A stretch of 64,000 nucleotides of DNA from Cymbidium sinense (GCA_021442155.1 CM038214.1:49420703-49484702), one strand, 5' to 3'; positions 49,900-61,307 are shown, counted from the stretch's first letter. Notes: generated by a model from the sequence alone, not told the origin. A program made the numbers and translations.

Positions 49900-50650
49900 G
49901 GTTGTTATGATTAATTTTCTTATTTGGAATATCCTTTGTGGGTCTCTTCCGCAATCGCAGGATTTGCTCGTGTTCATAATATCAAGTTACTTGTTCTATT
50001 GAACCTTTCATTAATTCTTCCAAGATTGCTTTTGTCGCTAGATCCCTTGGTTTTCATAATTTCTTCTTCAATCTTAATAATAAAATTTGGTGCTTTTGGA
50101 TAACTCCATCACCATTTCCATCATTGATGATCTTGACCAATTGGTTAATGTCAAAATCTCCTTAGGTGACTTATCGCTTTTGGCCTTTTATCTATGCTTC
50201 TTGTAATAGGGTAGGAACATCCTTTGGAATCATTTACGCACCGCTTCCCCTACTAACCTTCCCCGTTGGTTGGAGGTGATTTCACTATCATAGCTTAGTT
50301 CAAAGAAGGGGAGGATGTTCTCCTAACCTTCATTCCATGGAGGACTTCTCAAATATGATCCTTGATTGCACCGACATTGGTTTCACTGGTCTAACTTCAC
50401 GGCATACAACTCTAGACTTTGGCAACGCCTTGATAGGACCCTTTAATTCTCTTTGGATCAATCAATGGCCTCTACCATTGTTGAGCATTTGAGCGTAACT
50501 TTGTCTCATGCTCCTCTTTTGATTTCCTTCAAAATCCCCTAACCCTCCTACTCCCTCCTTTGATTTCAAAATATGTGGACCCAACATAGTGACTTCATCA
50601 ATGTCACTTTCACTAATTGGATGCCCCTATTTTCCGGATAATTTAAAGGT
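49900..50650 (+). pseudogene. LINE C endonuclease domain remnant
   Basis: From about 49,907 the strand reads MINFLIWNIRC-like text followed by KIAFVARSLGFHNFF near 50,020-50,065, NNKIWCFW near 50,080, FGIIYAP near 50,232-50,250, and GPFNSLWINQWPL near 50,440-50,470. These are conserved positions of the APE-type endonuclease of plant LINEs. Frames change repeatedly; not functional. Confidence 0.65.
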
Positions 50651-51059
50651 ATGACTGGCTTTGGCTTAAGCTTAAAAAGACTTAAACAAAATCTCAATTG
50701 GTGGAACAACACATTTTAAAACCTTTTCACAAATCTTAAAGCTATGGAACAAGAGGTTAGCTCTCTTGAAGAGGTCCTCAACCCATCCCTAAACTTGAGA
50801 GTTAACATTGCCAAGAATAACTTGGTTAATTATCAAAATATGGAAGAAACCTATTGTCAAAAGCCGCAATCAAACATATTCTGATGTAAACACTGTATTT
50901 TCATGCCATTTATAATAAAAAAGCCTTAAACTCGATTAAGAAAATTAAGAACTCTAATGGTGAATGGATAACCGATAACAATGTTAAGGATTCGCCATCC
51001 ATCATTTCCAAACTTATTAAATTCTAATCCTTCGGAACTTTATCAAACACCCATCTTAT

Positions 51060-52060
51060 CCCTTCTATGATTATAAATGAGGATAATCATTTACTCACTA
51101 TGTGTCCTTCCCAAGAGGAGATTAGTAATACTCTTAAGAACATGAACAACTATCGTCGACGGCTAATTCCAATTTCTTTTTCAAAGATTGTTGTCATTTA
51201 TTAAAACCACTAGTTGATGTCGTTATTGATTTCTTTGATGGCAATCCTATTCCAAATACTTTTCAAGCACTTCTATTGTCCTTATTTCCAAAACTAACAA
51301 CTCAATCTTGGGGAATTTTAGACGATTAGTCTTTGCACCTTTTTCAAAAACTCATTGCTAAATTAATAAATAATAGGCTTAGCCCTTTGCTTCCTAAAAT
51401 CATCTCCCAAACCAAACTGTTTTGTTAAACATGAGCAATATCGGATAATATTCTTCTTGCTCAAGAGTTGGTTCATGACATTGATGTCCCTTCTAGAGGA
51501 GGCAACATCTTATTCAAACTGGACATCGCTAAAGCCTTTGACAATCTCTCATGGGATTTTCTCTTTCAAATCCTGAATTTGTTTGGTTTTTCTGATAGTT
51601 TTATCCGGATTATAAAAAGGTGTATCATGAATGTCTGGTTTTCGGTTATCATGAATGGTGAGTCCATAGGTTTCTTTCCTTCTAGCCATGGTTTGAGGCA
51701 AGGTGACCCACTATCACCTTCTCTTTTTATCATCGCTATTGAATACCCACAAGGAGCCTTAACGATCTTTTCGCTAATAATCCTAATATGTCTTTTAAAA
51801 CTCATGGAGGTTTCCCTATTTCTCATCTTAGCTTTGCAGATGATTTCATTATCTTCTGCAACAGCTCCCTTCAACATGTTAAAACCATTAAGAACCTTCT
51901 AAATGATTTTGGTAAAGTTAGTGGTCTTTTTCTTAATGAAGGAAAATGTGATTTTATTCCTTCAACTAAGATTCCTCCTAATAGACTTAACCAAATATCC
52001 GTAATTACTAATTTTAAGCAAAATCAACTCCTCTTAATTACCTTGGGGCTCCGCTTTTAA
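51060..52060 (+). pseudogene. LINE C reverse transcriptase (catalytic FADD intact)
   Basis: Target-primed reverse transcriptase. Best preserved coding stretch of the window. 51,468-51,902 is open for 144 codons and carries FKLDIAKAFDNLSWDFL (about 51,516) and HGLRQGDPLSPSLFIIAIE (about 51,688). After a frameshift near 51,760, the frame at 51,788-52,060 carries SHLSFADDFIIFCNSS with FADD at 51,833-51,844, then KVSGLFLNEGKCDF. Downstream a YLGAPL-like piece continues the family pattern. At least one frameshift separates the fingers from the active site, so no active protein is predicted from this copy. Confidence 0.85.
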
Positions 52061-53060
52061 AGGCCAAAAAGATCACACCTTTTGATGATCTAATTCAAAA
52101 ATTTCTAACAAAATCTCGCTTGGGAATTTCATTTACTCTCTTTCTGGTAGGCTTACCTTGATCAAGAGCACTCTAAATTCCATGCCTATATACCTTCTTC
52201 AAACCATTGTGCCTACCAACTCTACCATCAATAGAATTGAGCCTCTTAAACAAATTTTTTTGGGGAACCAATACCTCCTCTAAAAGAATGCACTGGTCAT
52301 CTTGGTCTAAAAGTTGTGGTACTCTTGAAGAGGGAGGTCTGGGATGTAAATCCATCAAAGAAGTTATCAATGCCTTCTCCTACAAACTTTGGTGGAATTT
52401 TAGGAGCAAAAATAGTCTTTGGGAGAATTTCATGACTTCTAAATATTGCCAGGGTAAACATCCTCTCATTTGTCCCTTTAACGGGTGATTCTCCTGTGGA
52501 GAAGACTTTGTTCTGGGATGGAAAATCCTTAATTTTTTGGGGCATAAACTCGGCAATTCCTTCTTTTGGCAAGACAACGAGTGGATCCATTGATGACTTA
52601 CTCTACACTCACTCTCTATTAGAGTTAATTCATTCGCAAAACCACAAGTGGAACACTAGTAAGATCGATTCTATTCCTTCCACTTTCTTAAATATGATTA
52701 CTAATATTCCTATCACTCCTAACAATCATGATCATTATCTTTAAGCTATCTCATAATGGGGATTTCAACCTTAAAATGTGTGGCTTCACACTAAAGACAC
52801 TCGTGATTCTTCTATTGTGTTCTCCAAAATTTGGAATAACAATATCCCCTCTTCTTACTCTCGCTCTAACTTGGCGTATCCTAAAAACTTTATTCTGTTG
52901 ACTCTTTGTTGTGTAAAGGGTTTTATTTACCCTCTAAATGTCAATGTTGTTCTATTTTACCCTCTAAATGTCAATGTTGTTCTCATATTGAGAATGTTAA
53001 CCATGTTTTTTTATTAATGGGGCTATTGCCTCTAAAATTTGGATTTGGTATGACGATCTA
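52061..53060 (+). pseudogene. LINE C RT C-terminus and zf-RVT region
   Basis: Open pieces at 52,207-52,488 (KQIFLG / NKFFWGT, MHWSSWSKSC, GGLGCKSIKEVINAFSYKLW) and 52,496-52,744 (LFWDGKSLIFWG) match the conserved sequence between RT and RNase H in plant LINEs. The zf-RVT zinc motif is at about 52,930-53,010 (PSKCQCC, SHIENVNHVF). It contains an in-frame 30-base tandem duplication of the CxCC part. Confidence 0.78.
52925..52983 (+). repeat. 30-bp tandem duplication in the zinc-finger segment
   Basis: CCCTCTAAATGTCAATGTTG occurs at 52,930 and again 30 bases later. In the zf-RVT frame this repeats PSKCQCCS-type text, doubling the first cysteine cluster without changing frame. Confidence 0.9.
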
Positions 53061-53389
53061 TTCAACACAATTTTAATTGTTCTTTTACTTTATATCAACT
53101 TCTTGAAGTTTACTTTGACAATGCAATTAAAGGTCATATTAAAATCATAATCGCCATTACTCTTATTTGGTTCATATGGATGGACCGAAATGAAGCTAAA
53201 CATCTGGGATTCTATGAATCACATGAGGATTATTACTAGAACTAAAACAAAATTTGTGACTTGTTTAAAGCCAATTTAATTCATCACAAACATTTTAAAG
53301 GCATAAATCTAGCTAATAAACTGGGCCTCAACCTTCCGACCTTACTACTATCGAAATGATAGAATGGTTTTGGAAAAACCTCTTGATCA

Positions 53390-53840
53390 TATTATTAAAA
53401 TTATCTTAATGGCTCTCTCTCATAATGGCTCTGGTTGTGGAGGCATTTTAGGATTCTAAGGGTATAGTCCTATGTGCATTTGCTTATCCCCTTATTTCCA
53501 CCTATCCCTTATCTTGAGCTTATGGGTCCACAAAGCTCTAGAAATTTGTCTTCAAAATGGTGGCTCAATATTTGGATAGAGGTGGGCGCTCTTGATTGAC
53601 CTTTTGACTTCTACCAATATGAGCTTGTTTGTACTACCTCCTCAAGCAAACTAGGGCTCTTCTCTCTCAAAATTTTACCATCACTCATGTTTGGCGTGAA
53701 GGTAGCCTCTTGATTACCTTACAAACTGGGTGAGACAGTATCATCTTCTTTGATCAATTTACATTACCCAAATACTTGCATTGAAGTTAACTTGGACAAT
53801 TCGGGCTTCCTTAGAATCTAATTCTCCTCTTTCCCTTTTT
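53390..53840 (+). pseudogene. LINE C RNase H-like domain remnant
   Basis: Reads MALSHNGSGCGGIL (about 53,409-53,450), SKGIVLCAFAYPL near 53,456-53,495, LELMG.HKALEICLQNGGS near 53,515-53,570 and a VDALD-like piece near 53,583, the order of plant-type RNase H domains at the end of LINE ORF2 (normally removing RNA from the hybrid). The expected catalytic Asp of the first strand (usually DGAS) is not readable. Frameshifted. Confidence 0.65.
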
Positions 53841-56800
53841 TTGGTTTTGTTTCCTTGTGTTCTTTATGGATACTCCACATAGATATCATTTGTCTTGTGC
53901 TCTTTGCCATGACTTCTTGCCTTTACCCCTTCTCCTTTAGTTGGAAGAATTATGTTTTGGCATTTACAATATTATGGGAGATGTTGAACTTTATGCACAT
54001 CAATATCTGGAATTGGAACCCAGTTGAGCCTTGTGTTACATTCTTGGTTTTATACAATCCCACTTGGGACTTTTATTTCATTGATACATTCATTTCTAAA
54101 CTTGAGAGAATTAACCATTGCTGGAGGAAGTTATCTATTTTGATGGGCTTAGATTTTAGTACTAACTTCTTTACCCAGTTTTTTCTCTCTGATAATATGG
54201 CTTGGAGCAATGCTACTACCTATGTTGCTTCTAGGCAACGGATTAGTGTGCATTATGCTGGTTGTAGTTTTTATTTTGATGATTATAGTATTTCTTTGGC
54301 TGATGCTTACATTCCTTACATTCCTTGGGACTCTTTCTCCCTTAAAGGCCTAATTCATAAAGGTTTCAACACTTATGCTGAAAGGATTTTTGGTTTGTTG
54401 AATCTTTTCTCCTGTCCTTGCTTATAATGCTGCAAGGGAAGAAATTATGTCTATCGCTTTTAATGGTTATTTTGGAAATCCTTGTCTGGAATGGATTGGG
54501 CTTAATTACTTTTGGGTTTTGAGGTTTGCTACCATGGTTGTTTGTTGATTTGTTTGTTGATTTGGTTTTAACCCTTTGGGTTAGCATTTTTTTTCTCTTT
54601 GCTTCTCTCCTGCTATTTTTTGCCATCTTGCTCTTAGTTAGTTTTGGACCTTTATTGACTTAAAATTCTGCTTTAATCCCCAGAGAATGGATTTCCTTGT
54701 TGGGCTCCTTTTGGTTCTTACGTGTTACCCTCCTCTTTCATTTTCTTTTTGTTTTAACATTTGGGTTGATGTTGGACTTTATTACAATTGTTTTGAGGAG
54801 ATCATGAAAATCGAAGACCATTCTACTCTTGCTTATATGTAACCAATGGTCTATCCTATACCCGATTATGACTATCCTTGGCAATACCTTATGATAAAGC
54901 AACCTCTTGAACTATTTGCTCTAGCCTATTATTGGTTGCAATTTTCTTTATTATTATTTTGCTGTTTGGGATATCCCACCTTATTTTGCAGAAATGGAAG
55001 TGTGTTATTTTTTCAATACTAGTCTTCTTTGTTTCGGTCTTGCTTCCCATGTAGGTTTGGAGTTTTCAAGGGATTATCATTGTGCATCTCGAGATTGTGG
55101 GCCTTTGCTTACTGTAAAATTGTCCATCGCTATTTTGGATTCGATTGCTAACACACAGGATGTGTTGCTTTTCCTTGTTGTTGTTCTCCCATCCTATGCT
55201 TGATTGGAACATGTACAACTTGAAGCACATTTCTTTGTTATGCTTGGAATTAATCAATGATTTCTCTTATATGCATAATTGGGTTATTGACAAACATTGG
55301 TTATTGTCATTACCCTTGGCGATTGGGTTATGGTTAAGCACATCGATGATTTCTCACGAATGTCACTTCGGATAGGCTTATGGTGGGGAGCCATTCATTA
55401 TCTATCCTTTCCTTCTTGTATGTTTATGGGTGGAATCTTGGGGCTTGTTGGTTTTAAGCCTTGTTGGCGATGGATCAATACCCACCTCACTTCAGGGCTT
55501 TGGATTATTTTTGTCAATAAGTCTCTATTGAAGTTGATTGCTTGGCATTTTCTTTGAACCACCTTGGTTTATTGTATGCCTATCATTGGAATTCATTGAT
55601 CTACCTTTTACCTTCTTTTACTTCATCCTTTTTGTCAAACTTGTATCTATTATTTTTTGATTCTTGGATGAGTGGCATCATGGCAAACTAATTGGTTTTG
55701 CTATTTGTCTTGGAGAATTTGTTTTTATTTTATCTTTGAAAGATCTACATTCGTCTTGATGGTGAGGGTTTTGGTGATTTCTATGATTTCTTCCGATAAC
55801 TATTTTTATGCTTTATTTATTTGTTTATCTATTATTGCCATGTCTATTCGATTGAGGAGTTTTATGGCCAATTTCTGTATCTTCCTATCTTGGATGTTGC
55901 ATCTTTGCTATTTTCTAGATTTTAATGTTGAGACTCATTTCAATTCACTTGTTGATTTTTTTATTATGGCGGGTTCCAATGTTGTTGTTTGTTTTCTTGT
56001 TGGCGTTATTCTCAATTTATCTCCTATTTTTGTCATCACTACCTCACTCTTTGGTTGGTAGTCTTATGGCTTATTCGAAAGAATGGTATTATAGTTTAGT
56101 CCCTTCTATCTTGGATGTTGTTGCCTTTTCTTGTTCTCTGGATTGATTGTTGATGGATTATCGAATGAGGCCACGAATCTTTGCTATTGGCTGCTTAACT
56201 ATTTTTTGGTGCTTATTTTGGTTGGTTCATTCCCTGTGTTGAGCTATGCTATCTTCCTTTACTATTGCTTTCTCCAGGACATTAATAAGGGGATTGTTTC
56301 CTGGGTTGTTTTCTACACTAAAAGATTCATTTACATATCATGTGATTGGGATGGTGTTAACTATAAGCTCATTGACTTATTTAACGTTTTAAATAGTTGT
56401 CTCTCCTAATTTTCTTATGGAGGGATATATATTTGAACTAATTTCTTTCTTGAATATGGCTATTCATGAGATTCGCTAAGATGGCTCACTCACTTATGTT
56501 TATGTATTCTCATGTCAAGATGACTTTATTGATGATAATTTTCTTGAATGAGACTCCTTATCCTTCACTCTTAGCAATTACCTATATATTTTAGATATGA
56601 TTTTGCTTAGGTTTTGCGTATAAAGCTCACAAGAATATCAACAACTGGGTGCTTCCTTCTCCAGTTTGTTGGCTATGATGGGTGATGATCTCACTCCCTA
56701 GTTGGTTGGTAGCTCATGTGATGTAACCCTTCGAAGTTTGGATGCTCATACTTGCATGCTAAGGATGTGATTGAGCCGAGCCTTCTCTATCACAATTCCT

Positions 56801-57134
56801 TACTAACATACTCATATTATGTTATTTTCCTCTAACTTTTGTCGTAACCTTGTTCTAATCTCCCTCTTATTATAACTGCGGTGATTTTCTCTCCTTCTTT
56901 TCTTGAGTTTGCTCTATATTACCAAGCACTCTTACAACCATGAGCATTGGCCTTAACCTTCATTTAGCTTATTATGTTAATCATCTTGTATCTTTTGATT
57001 GTTTTAATGTTTTCTTTTGCTCTTGGATGTACTTAGATGGGGATTTACTAGGTTAATTGTAGCTCTTTGAGCAAGTAATTTGAGTTTATCCCCTTTAAGG
57101 ACCTTGTAACCAATAAAATAATCATGGGGTTTCC

Positions 57135-57136
<2 letters not shown>
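53841..57136 (+). mobile_element. LINE C 3' region, T/G-rich, with long unexplained open frames
   Basis: 3.3 kb between RNase H and poly(A), unusually long for a plant LINE. Strongly T-rich. It holds open pieces at 53,855-54,427 (190 codons), 55,672-56,061 (129), 56,131-56,409 (92) and others; products are rich in Phe, Leu, Trp, Cys and Tyr with no domain I recognise. High T content alone gives hydrophobic frames, so I do not call a gene. Near the end are TGTAGCTCTTTGAGC and an AATAAAATAATC signal about 25 bases before the A tail. Confidence 0.6.
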
Positions 57137-57165
<29 letters not shown>

Positions 57166-57172
<7 letters not shown>

Positions 57173-58539
57173 CTAAACTCTAAACCCTAAAACCCTAAAC
57201 CCAAAACTAAAACCATAAACCTAAACCCTAAACCTAAACCTAAAACTAAACCCCAAACCCTAAACCCCAAAGAAAAACAAAACCTAAACCTAAAAAATAT
57301 AAAAAATAAAAAAATAAAAAATATAAACCTAAATAAAATAAAATAAAAAACTTAAACTAAAAACTTAAACCTAAACCTAAATGTAAATAAATAAAACTAA
57401 AATCTAAAATAAAATAAATAAATAAAAAAACTAAACTAAAAATAAAATTAAAAGATAAAATAAACTTAAATAAAATAAAAATAAACATAAAAAAAACATA
57501 AAATAAAATAAAATAAAACTAAATAAAACCTAAAATAAATATATTCTAAAAATAAATAAAATAAACCAAAATCCTCCAAACTAAAATCCTAAAATAAAAT
57601 ACCTAAACCTAAAAATAAAACCTAAACCCTACTCCCTAAAAAACCCTAAAACCCTAAAAAAATAAACCTAAACTCTAAACCCTAAATGCTAAACTAAAAA
57701 TAAAAACCTTAAACCTAAACCTAAATAAAACCTAAAAATAAAATAAATCTAAACCTAAACCTAAAATAAAATAAAATAAAAAAAAATAAACCTAAACTAA
57801 TTTAACATAAACCAAAATAAAATAAAATAAAATAAAATAAACTAAAATAAAATAAAATAAACCTAAAATAACAAAAAAAATAGATAAACTTAAGTATATA
57901 AACCTAAATAAAATAAATAAAACTAAAATAAAACCTAAACCTAAAACATAAAATAAAACCAAAATTAAATAAAAATAAAACCTAAACCCTAAAACTAAGA
58001 ATAAACAAATAAAACCTAAAAATATATAAAATAAACCTAAACTATTAAAATAAATTAAACTAAAATAAATAGACCTAAACCTAAACCAATATAAACTTAA
58101 CCAACCTAAACCTAAACTAAGTAATAATAAACTAAAAGTAAACCTAAACCTATCTAAAAAAAATAAAACCTAAAAATAAACTTAAAATAAAATAAAACAT
58201 AAACTAAAATAAAAATAAAACCTAAACCTAAACCTAAAAAATAAACCTAAAACTAAAATAAACTAAAATAAACCTAAACTAAAATAAATAAACCTAAAAT
58301 AAACTAAACTAAAAAAAAATAAAAATAAACTAAATTATAAATAATATAAACTCCTAAAAAAAAAAACTCAATAAACCTAAACCTACCTATTCTTAATTTT
58401 AAAGAAACCCTAAACCTAAACCCTAACCCTAAACCTTAAACCCTAAACCCTAAACCTAAACTCTAAAACCCTGAAACCTTAATAAAACCTAAACCATAAC
58501 ACTAAACCCTAAACAAACCTAAACCCCTAACCCTAAACC
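57166..58539. repeat. Array 2, block downstream of LINE C
   Basis: CCCTAAA-rich (57,166-57,280), A-rich (to about 57,600), a mixed CCCTAAA/CCTAAA stretch at 57,600-57,720, A-rich again to 58,375, a boundary motif variant (ACCTATTCTTAATTTTAAA) at about 58,384, then CCCTAAA. It continues the array interrupted by LINE C. No gene. Confidence 0.82.
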
Positions 58540-58947
58540 CAAGAATAAAACTTTCTAACATCATAACTAAGTATGATCTAGTGGTGGATGAAGGCGCAAA
58601 AATAGATGTGGTGGATATAAATAATATGGAGGTAGCGTAATAGTGGTGGTTATAGGTGGGAGGAATGGAGGTTATCATAGGTGGTAAGATAATGATGGCT
58701 AATCGCTACCAAGGAGGTGGTGGTTTTGATGGGAATGAGAGAAACTGAAGAACGACCAATCCAATATGCTACTTATGGAACTATGTCTTTTTAGTAGAGG
58801 CCTTATCTAGGGTTTTTGATTTGCTCTATGGGTGCTCATTTTTTATCTATGTCATCATTTATGTCATAGAAAACTTGGGGTGCTACTTGGTTGCTGAAAT
58901 TGAAAAGAATAAATGTTGAATCAAAATTTGTTCTCTATTAAAAAAAA
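58540..58947 (+). pseudogene. GRP retropseudogene copy 8
   Basis: Gly-rich tail pieces TAGTGGTGGATG, AGATGTGGTGGATATA, GTAGTGGTGGTTATAGGTGG, then a GATGGGAATGAGAGAAACTGA end comparable to the DGNWRN stop of copy 1, and a 3'UTR with GCTACTTATGGAACTATGTC and TATCTAGGGTTTTTGATTTG. Ends in A8 (58,940-58,947). It is the last GRP copy before the second satellite block, matching copy 5 in position. Confidence 0.82.
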
Positions 58948-59230
58948 CCTTAAACCCAAAACTCTAAACCCTAAATCTAAAACCAAACTAACACTAAACC
59001 TAAATCCAAAAACCTAAACCCTAAATAAACCTAAATCAAAACATAAAACCCTAAACCCTTAATCCTAAACTAAACCCTAAAACCAAACCCTAAACCCACA
59101 AACCCATAACCCTAAACCCAAAACCCTATACCCCAAACCATAAACCCTAAAAACCCTAAACTAATAAACCCTAAACCCTAAACTAACCTTAAAAAACCTA
59201 AACCTTGAATAATGATGTCATTAAGATCTA
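58948..59230. repeat. Right edge of telomere-like array 2
   Basis: CCCTAAA-rich, ending at an AACCTTGAATAATGATG junction that matches the edge of array 1 at about 27,115. The unique sequence that follows is shared between the two loci. Confidence 0.8.
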
Positions 59231-60288
59231 AATAATAACCTAACTAGTTATGGTTGCTAAGAAAATGTCTTCAAGAGACTTTCCCTTGACTATTAGAGCT
59301 TTAAATACCTTAAACCCTAAACCTAAATCATATTATAATATCTATTATAGTATAATGTAGAATCATATCTTTAAGCATGTAGTGATGTGTTTTGGACCTT
59401 ATAATATGTTTTGAAATGTTTTAGTATATTATGGTATTTACCTATAGTCTAAATTAATATAAATCATAAAATATTAATTTAATAAATGATGAAATTTGTT
59501 AAATTTGAAGTGGGGTTTGTTGTACCAAAGGTGTGCTACACCACTTGTAGTCTAAAAAGTAAGATTTTATGTTCAAAATAAATATTATATGTTGAGCCTA
59601 TAATCATGTATCATAAATATGTAGCATAGTATAGAATCATATATCATGATATATTATTCTGCACATTTTAAATTCTTTTAGTATTTTACAGTCATGTAGT
59701 TGAGCCTACACTAAAATTATTTATAAAAATGTTGATTTAGACTTTAAAATGGTGGAATTTGAACAAATTCATAATTGGTAAACATGGCATCATAATATAT
59801 TATTTCAATTTAAAATATGTAAATGACTAAAATATATAGTTTTTTTTATTATTTAGACTAATTTGTGATTTTTATCTTAAGCAATCCCTTATGTGATAGG
59901 CCATATAATATAATATAATAAATTAAATATAACATAAGATGCCATAACATAGTGTAGCATCATGCATTATAGCATACTATGTATTACTACTTATTGTTTA
60001 GCATATTTTAGTTTGCTAATGATGTAGTATAGTTTGTACTAGTATAATTCATAAAATTAATTTATAGGCTAAGATGATGGGAGTTGGCCAAATCTAAGCT
60101 TTAGGGAACATGGGGGTGTGCTATGTGTCATTTAATCAAAAGAATGAAATTTTGCATCCAAAATAAATGTTCATTTTTCAACCAAATATGATAAATATTT
60201 TTCTTAAAGTGATTCATTTTAAGGTGTAATGTAAGATAATATATTATCAAAGCATATTAAAATATAATGTACATAACAATATAACTTT

Positions 60289-60351
<63 letters not shown>

Positions 60352-60660
60352 GGTGTGTTACTAAATGTTATTGTACATTTTAGTTCTACTTTCTTATAAC
60401 ATCAAAACTCACAAAATGCTAATTTGAAGGTTGAGATGAAAGAATTTGGCCAAATTTATAGAAGCCATAAATATTAACTCATATTTTGTTATTTGTTCTA
60501 CAATGATTAAAAAAATATATAAAAAAAAAAAAAATTCATATATAATATATATGTAATTCTCATTATAATATGTATAACATGATATTGTATAGTTAGTTTG
60601 AGCTTATCACAAATCATAAAATGTTGATTATGTTAAGATGATAATACATTATTAGGCTTT
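59231..60660. repeat. About 315-bp satellite, five diverged copies (block 2)
   Basis: Second copy of the 27.1-28.7 kb satellite block. Cores (ATAAAATGTTGATTT..ATGATGGAATTTG type) at about 59,464, 59,725, 60,052, 60,411 and 60,615. Copy order and individual variants correspond one to one with block 1 (for example the GCATCCAAAATAAATGTTC stretch). It includes an (AT)n expansion at about 60,292-60,346 that is absent from block 1. Confidence 0.8.
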
Positions 60661-61304
60661 TGGTTCAAGTATGAAAGGTGTTAAAGAAGAAATAAGATTT
60701 GATGAGAATTCCATGTGAAGCCCATGGAGAGATCTAATCACATTCATTAAACATGACATGTGAGGGTCTATGTTGAGGGAATAAGAAAATCCGTTGGGGA
60801 TAAGGTTTGAATTTGATTTGATTATATGATTTGTGCAAAGAAGATATGGGGATAAGAATCTCCACCTATAAGATAATCGACTTTGATTTGTTTATTTTTT
60901 TTATTATGGAGGCATATCGCTGAGATATGGGCTCGAGTCCATTGAGGATCGGGTATATGAACCTTCCACTAGAGAAGCATGTTCAGCCTATCCATTGGGG
61001 ATTGGGATTTAAGTTTGATTTCATAGATTTATTTAGGGATGTATCCACTGGGTATAAGAGTTTGGTTGGATTTCTTTGATCTAAACTCGAGTTGGTTTAA
61101 TTTGGCTCCACTAGAGAGGTTGGTTTTGAATTTGTTTTATTTGCTTGACTTATTTATAAATGATTTGGGGATCCACTAGGGAGAAGGTCTGATTGTGATT
61201 AATTTAATCTGAGTTGATGTATGGACCCTATCGATGTGTGATGGACCCACGAAGAAGGGGCTATATCAACCTTGAAAATATAAACCAAACTTGATTTTTT
61301 TAAC

Positions 61305-61307
<3 letters not shown>
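60661..61307. repeat. Counterpart of the 28.6-29.2 kb repeat region
   Basis: Aligns with 28,550-29,190: GGGGATAAGGTTTGAATTT, TTGGTTTAATTTGGCTCCAC and TGTGATGGACCCACGAAG contexts recur. Only one TGGACC..GTG core is present, so copies 2 and 3 of the 370-bp repeat are missing here. Confidence 0.7.

Larger units (their letters stand above)
48514..57165 (+). mobile_element. LINE C: long plant LINE inserted in the telomere-like array
   Basis: An 8.65-kb LINE flanked on both sides by CCCTAAA-type repeats. In order: ORF1 (about 48,620-49,860), endonuclease (49,900-50,650), RT (51,060-52,060), zf-RVT region (52,200-53,060), RNase H-like (53,390-53,840), a 3.3-kb T/G-rich 3' region, and a 29-A tail (57,137-57,165). 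Frames are broken by many indels and stops, but domain order is complete and the RT catalytic box survives. A target-site duplication cannot be told from the repeats. The long pure A tail suggests insertion later than the GRP copies, whose tails are 7-9 A or eroded. Confidence 0.82.

Noticed and set aside
52173..52590. Minus-strand frames at 52,173-52,370, 52,297-52,590 and 52,380-52,577, and 51,566-51,877
   Set aside because: Antisense shadows of the LINE C polymerase region, which has a clear sense reading.
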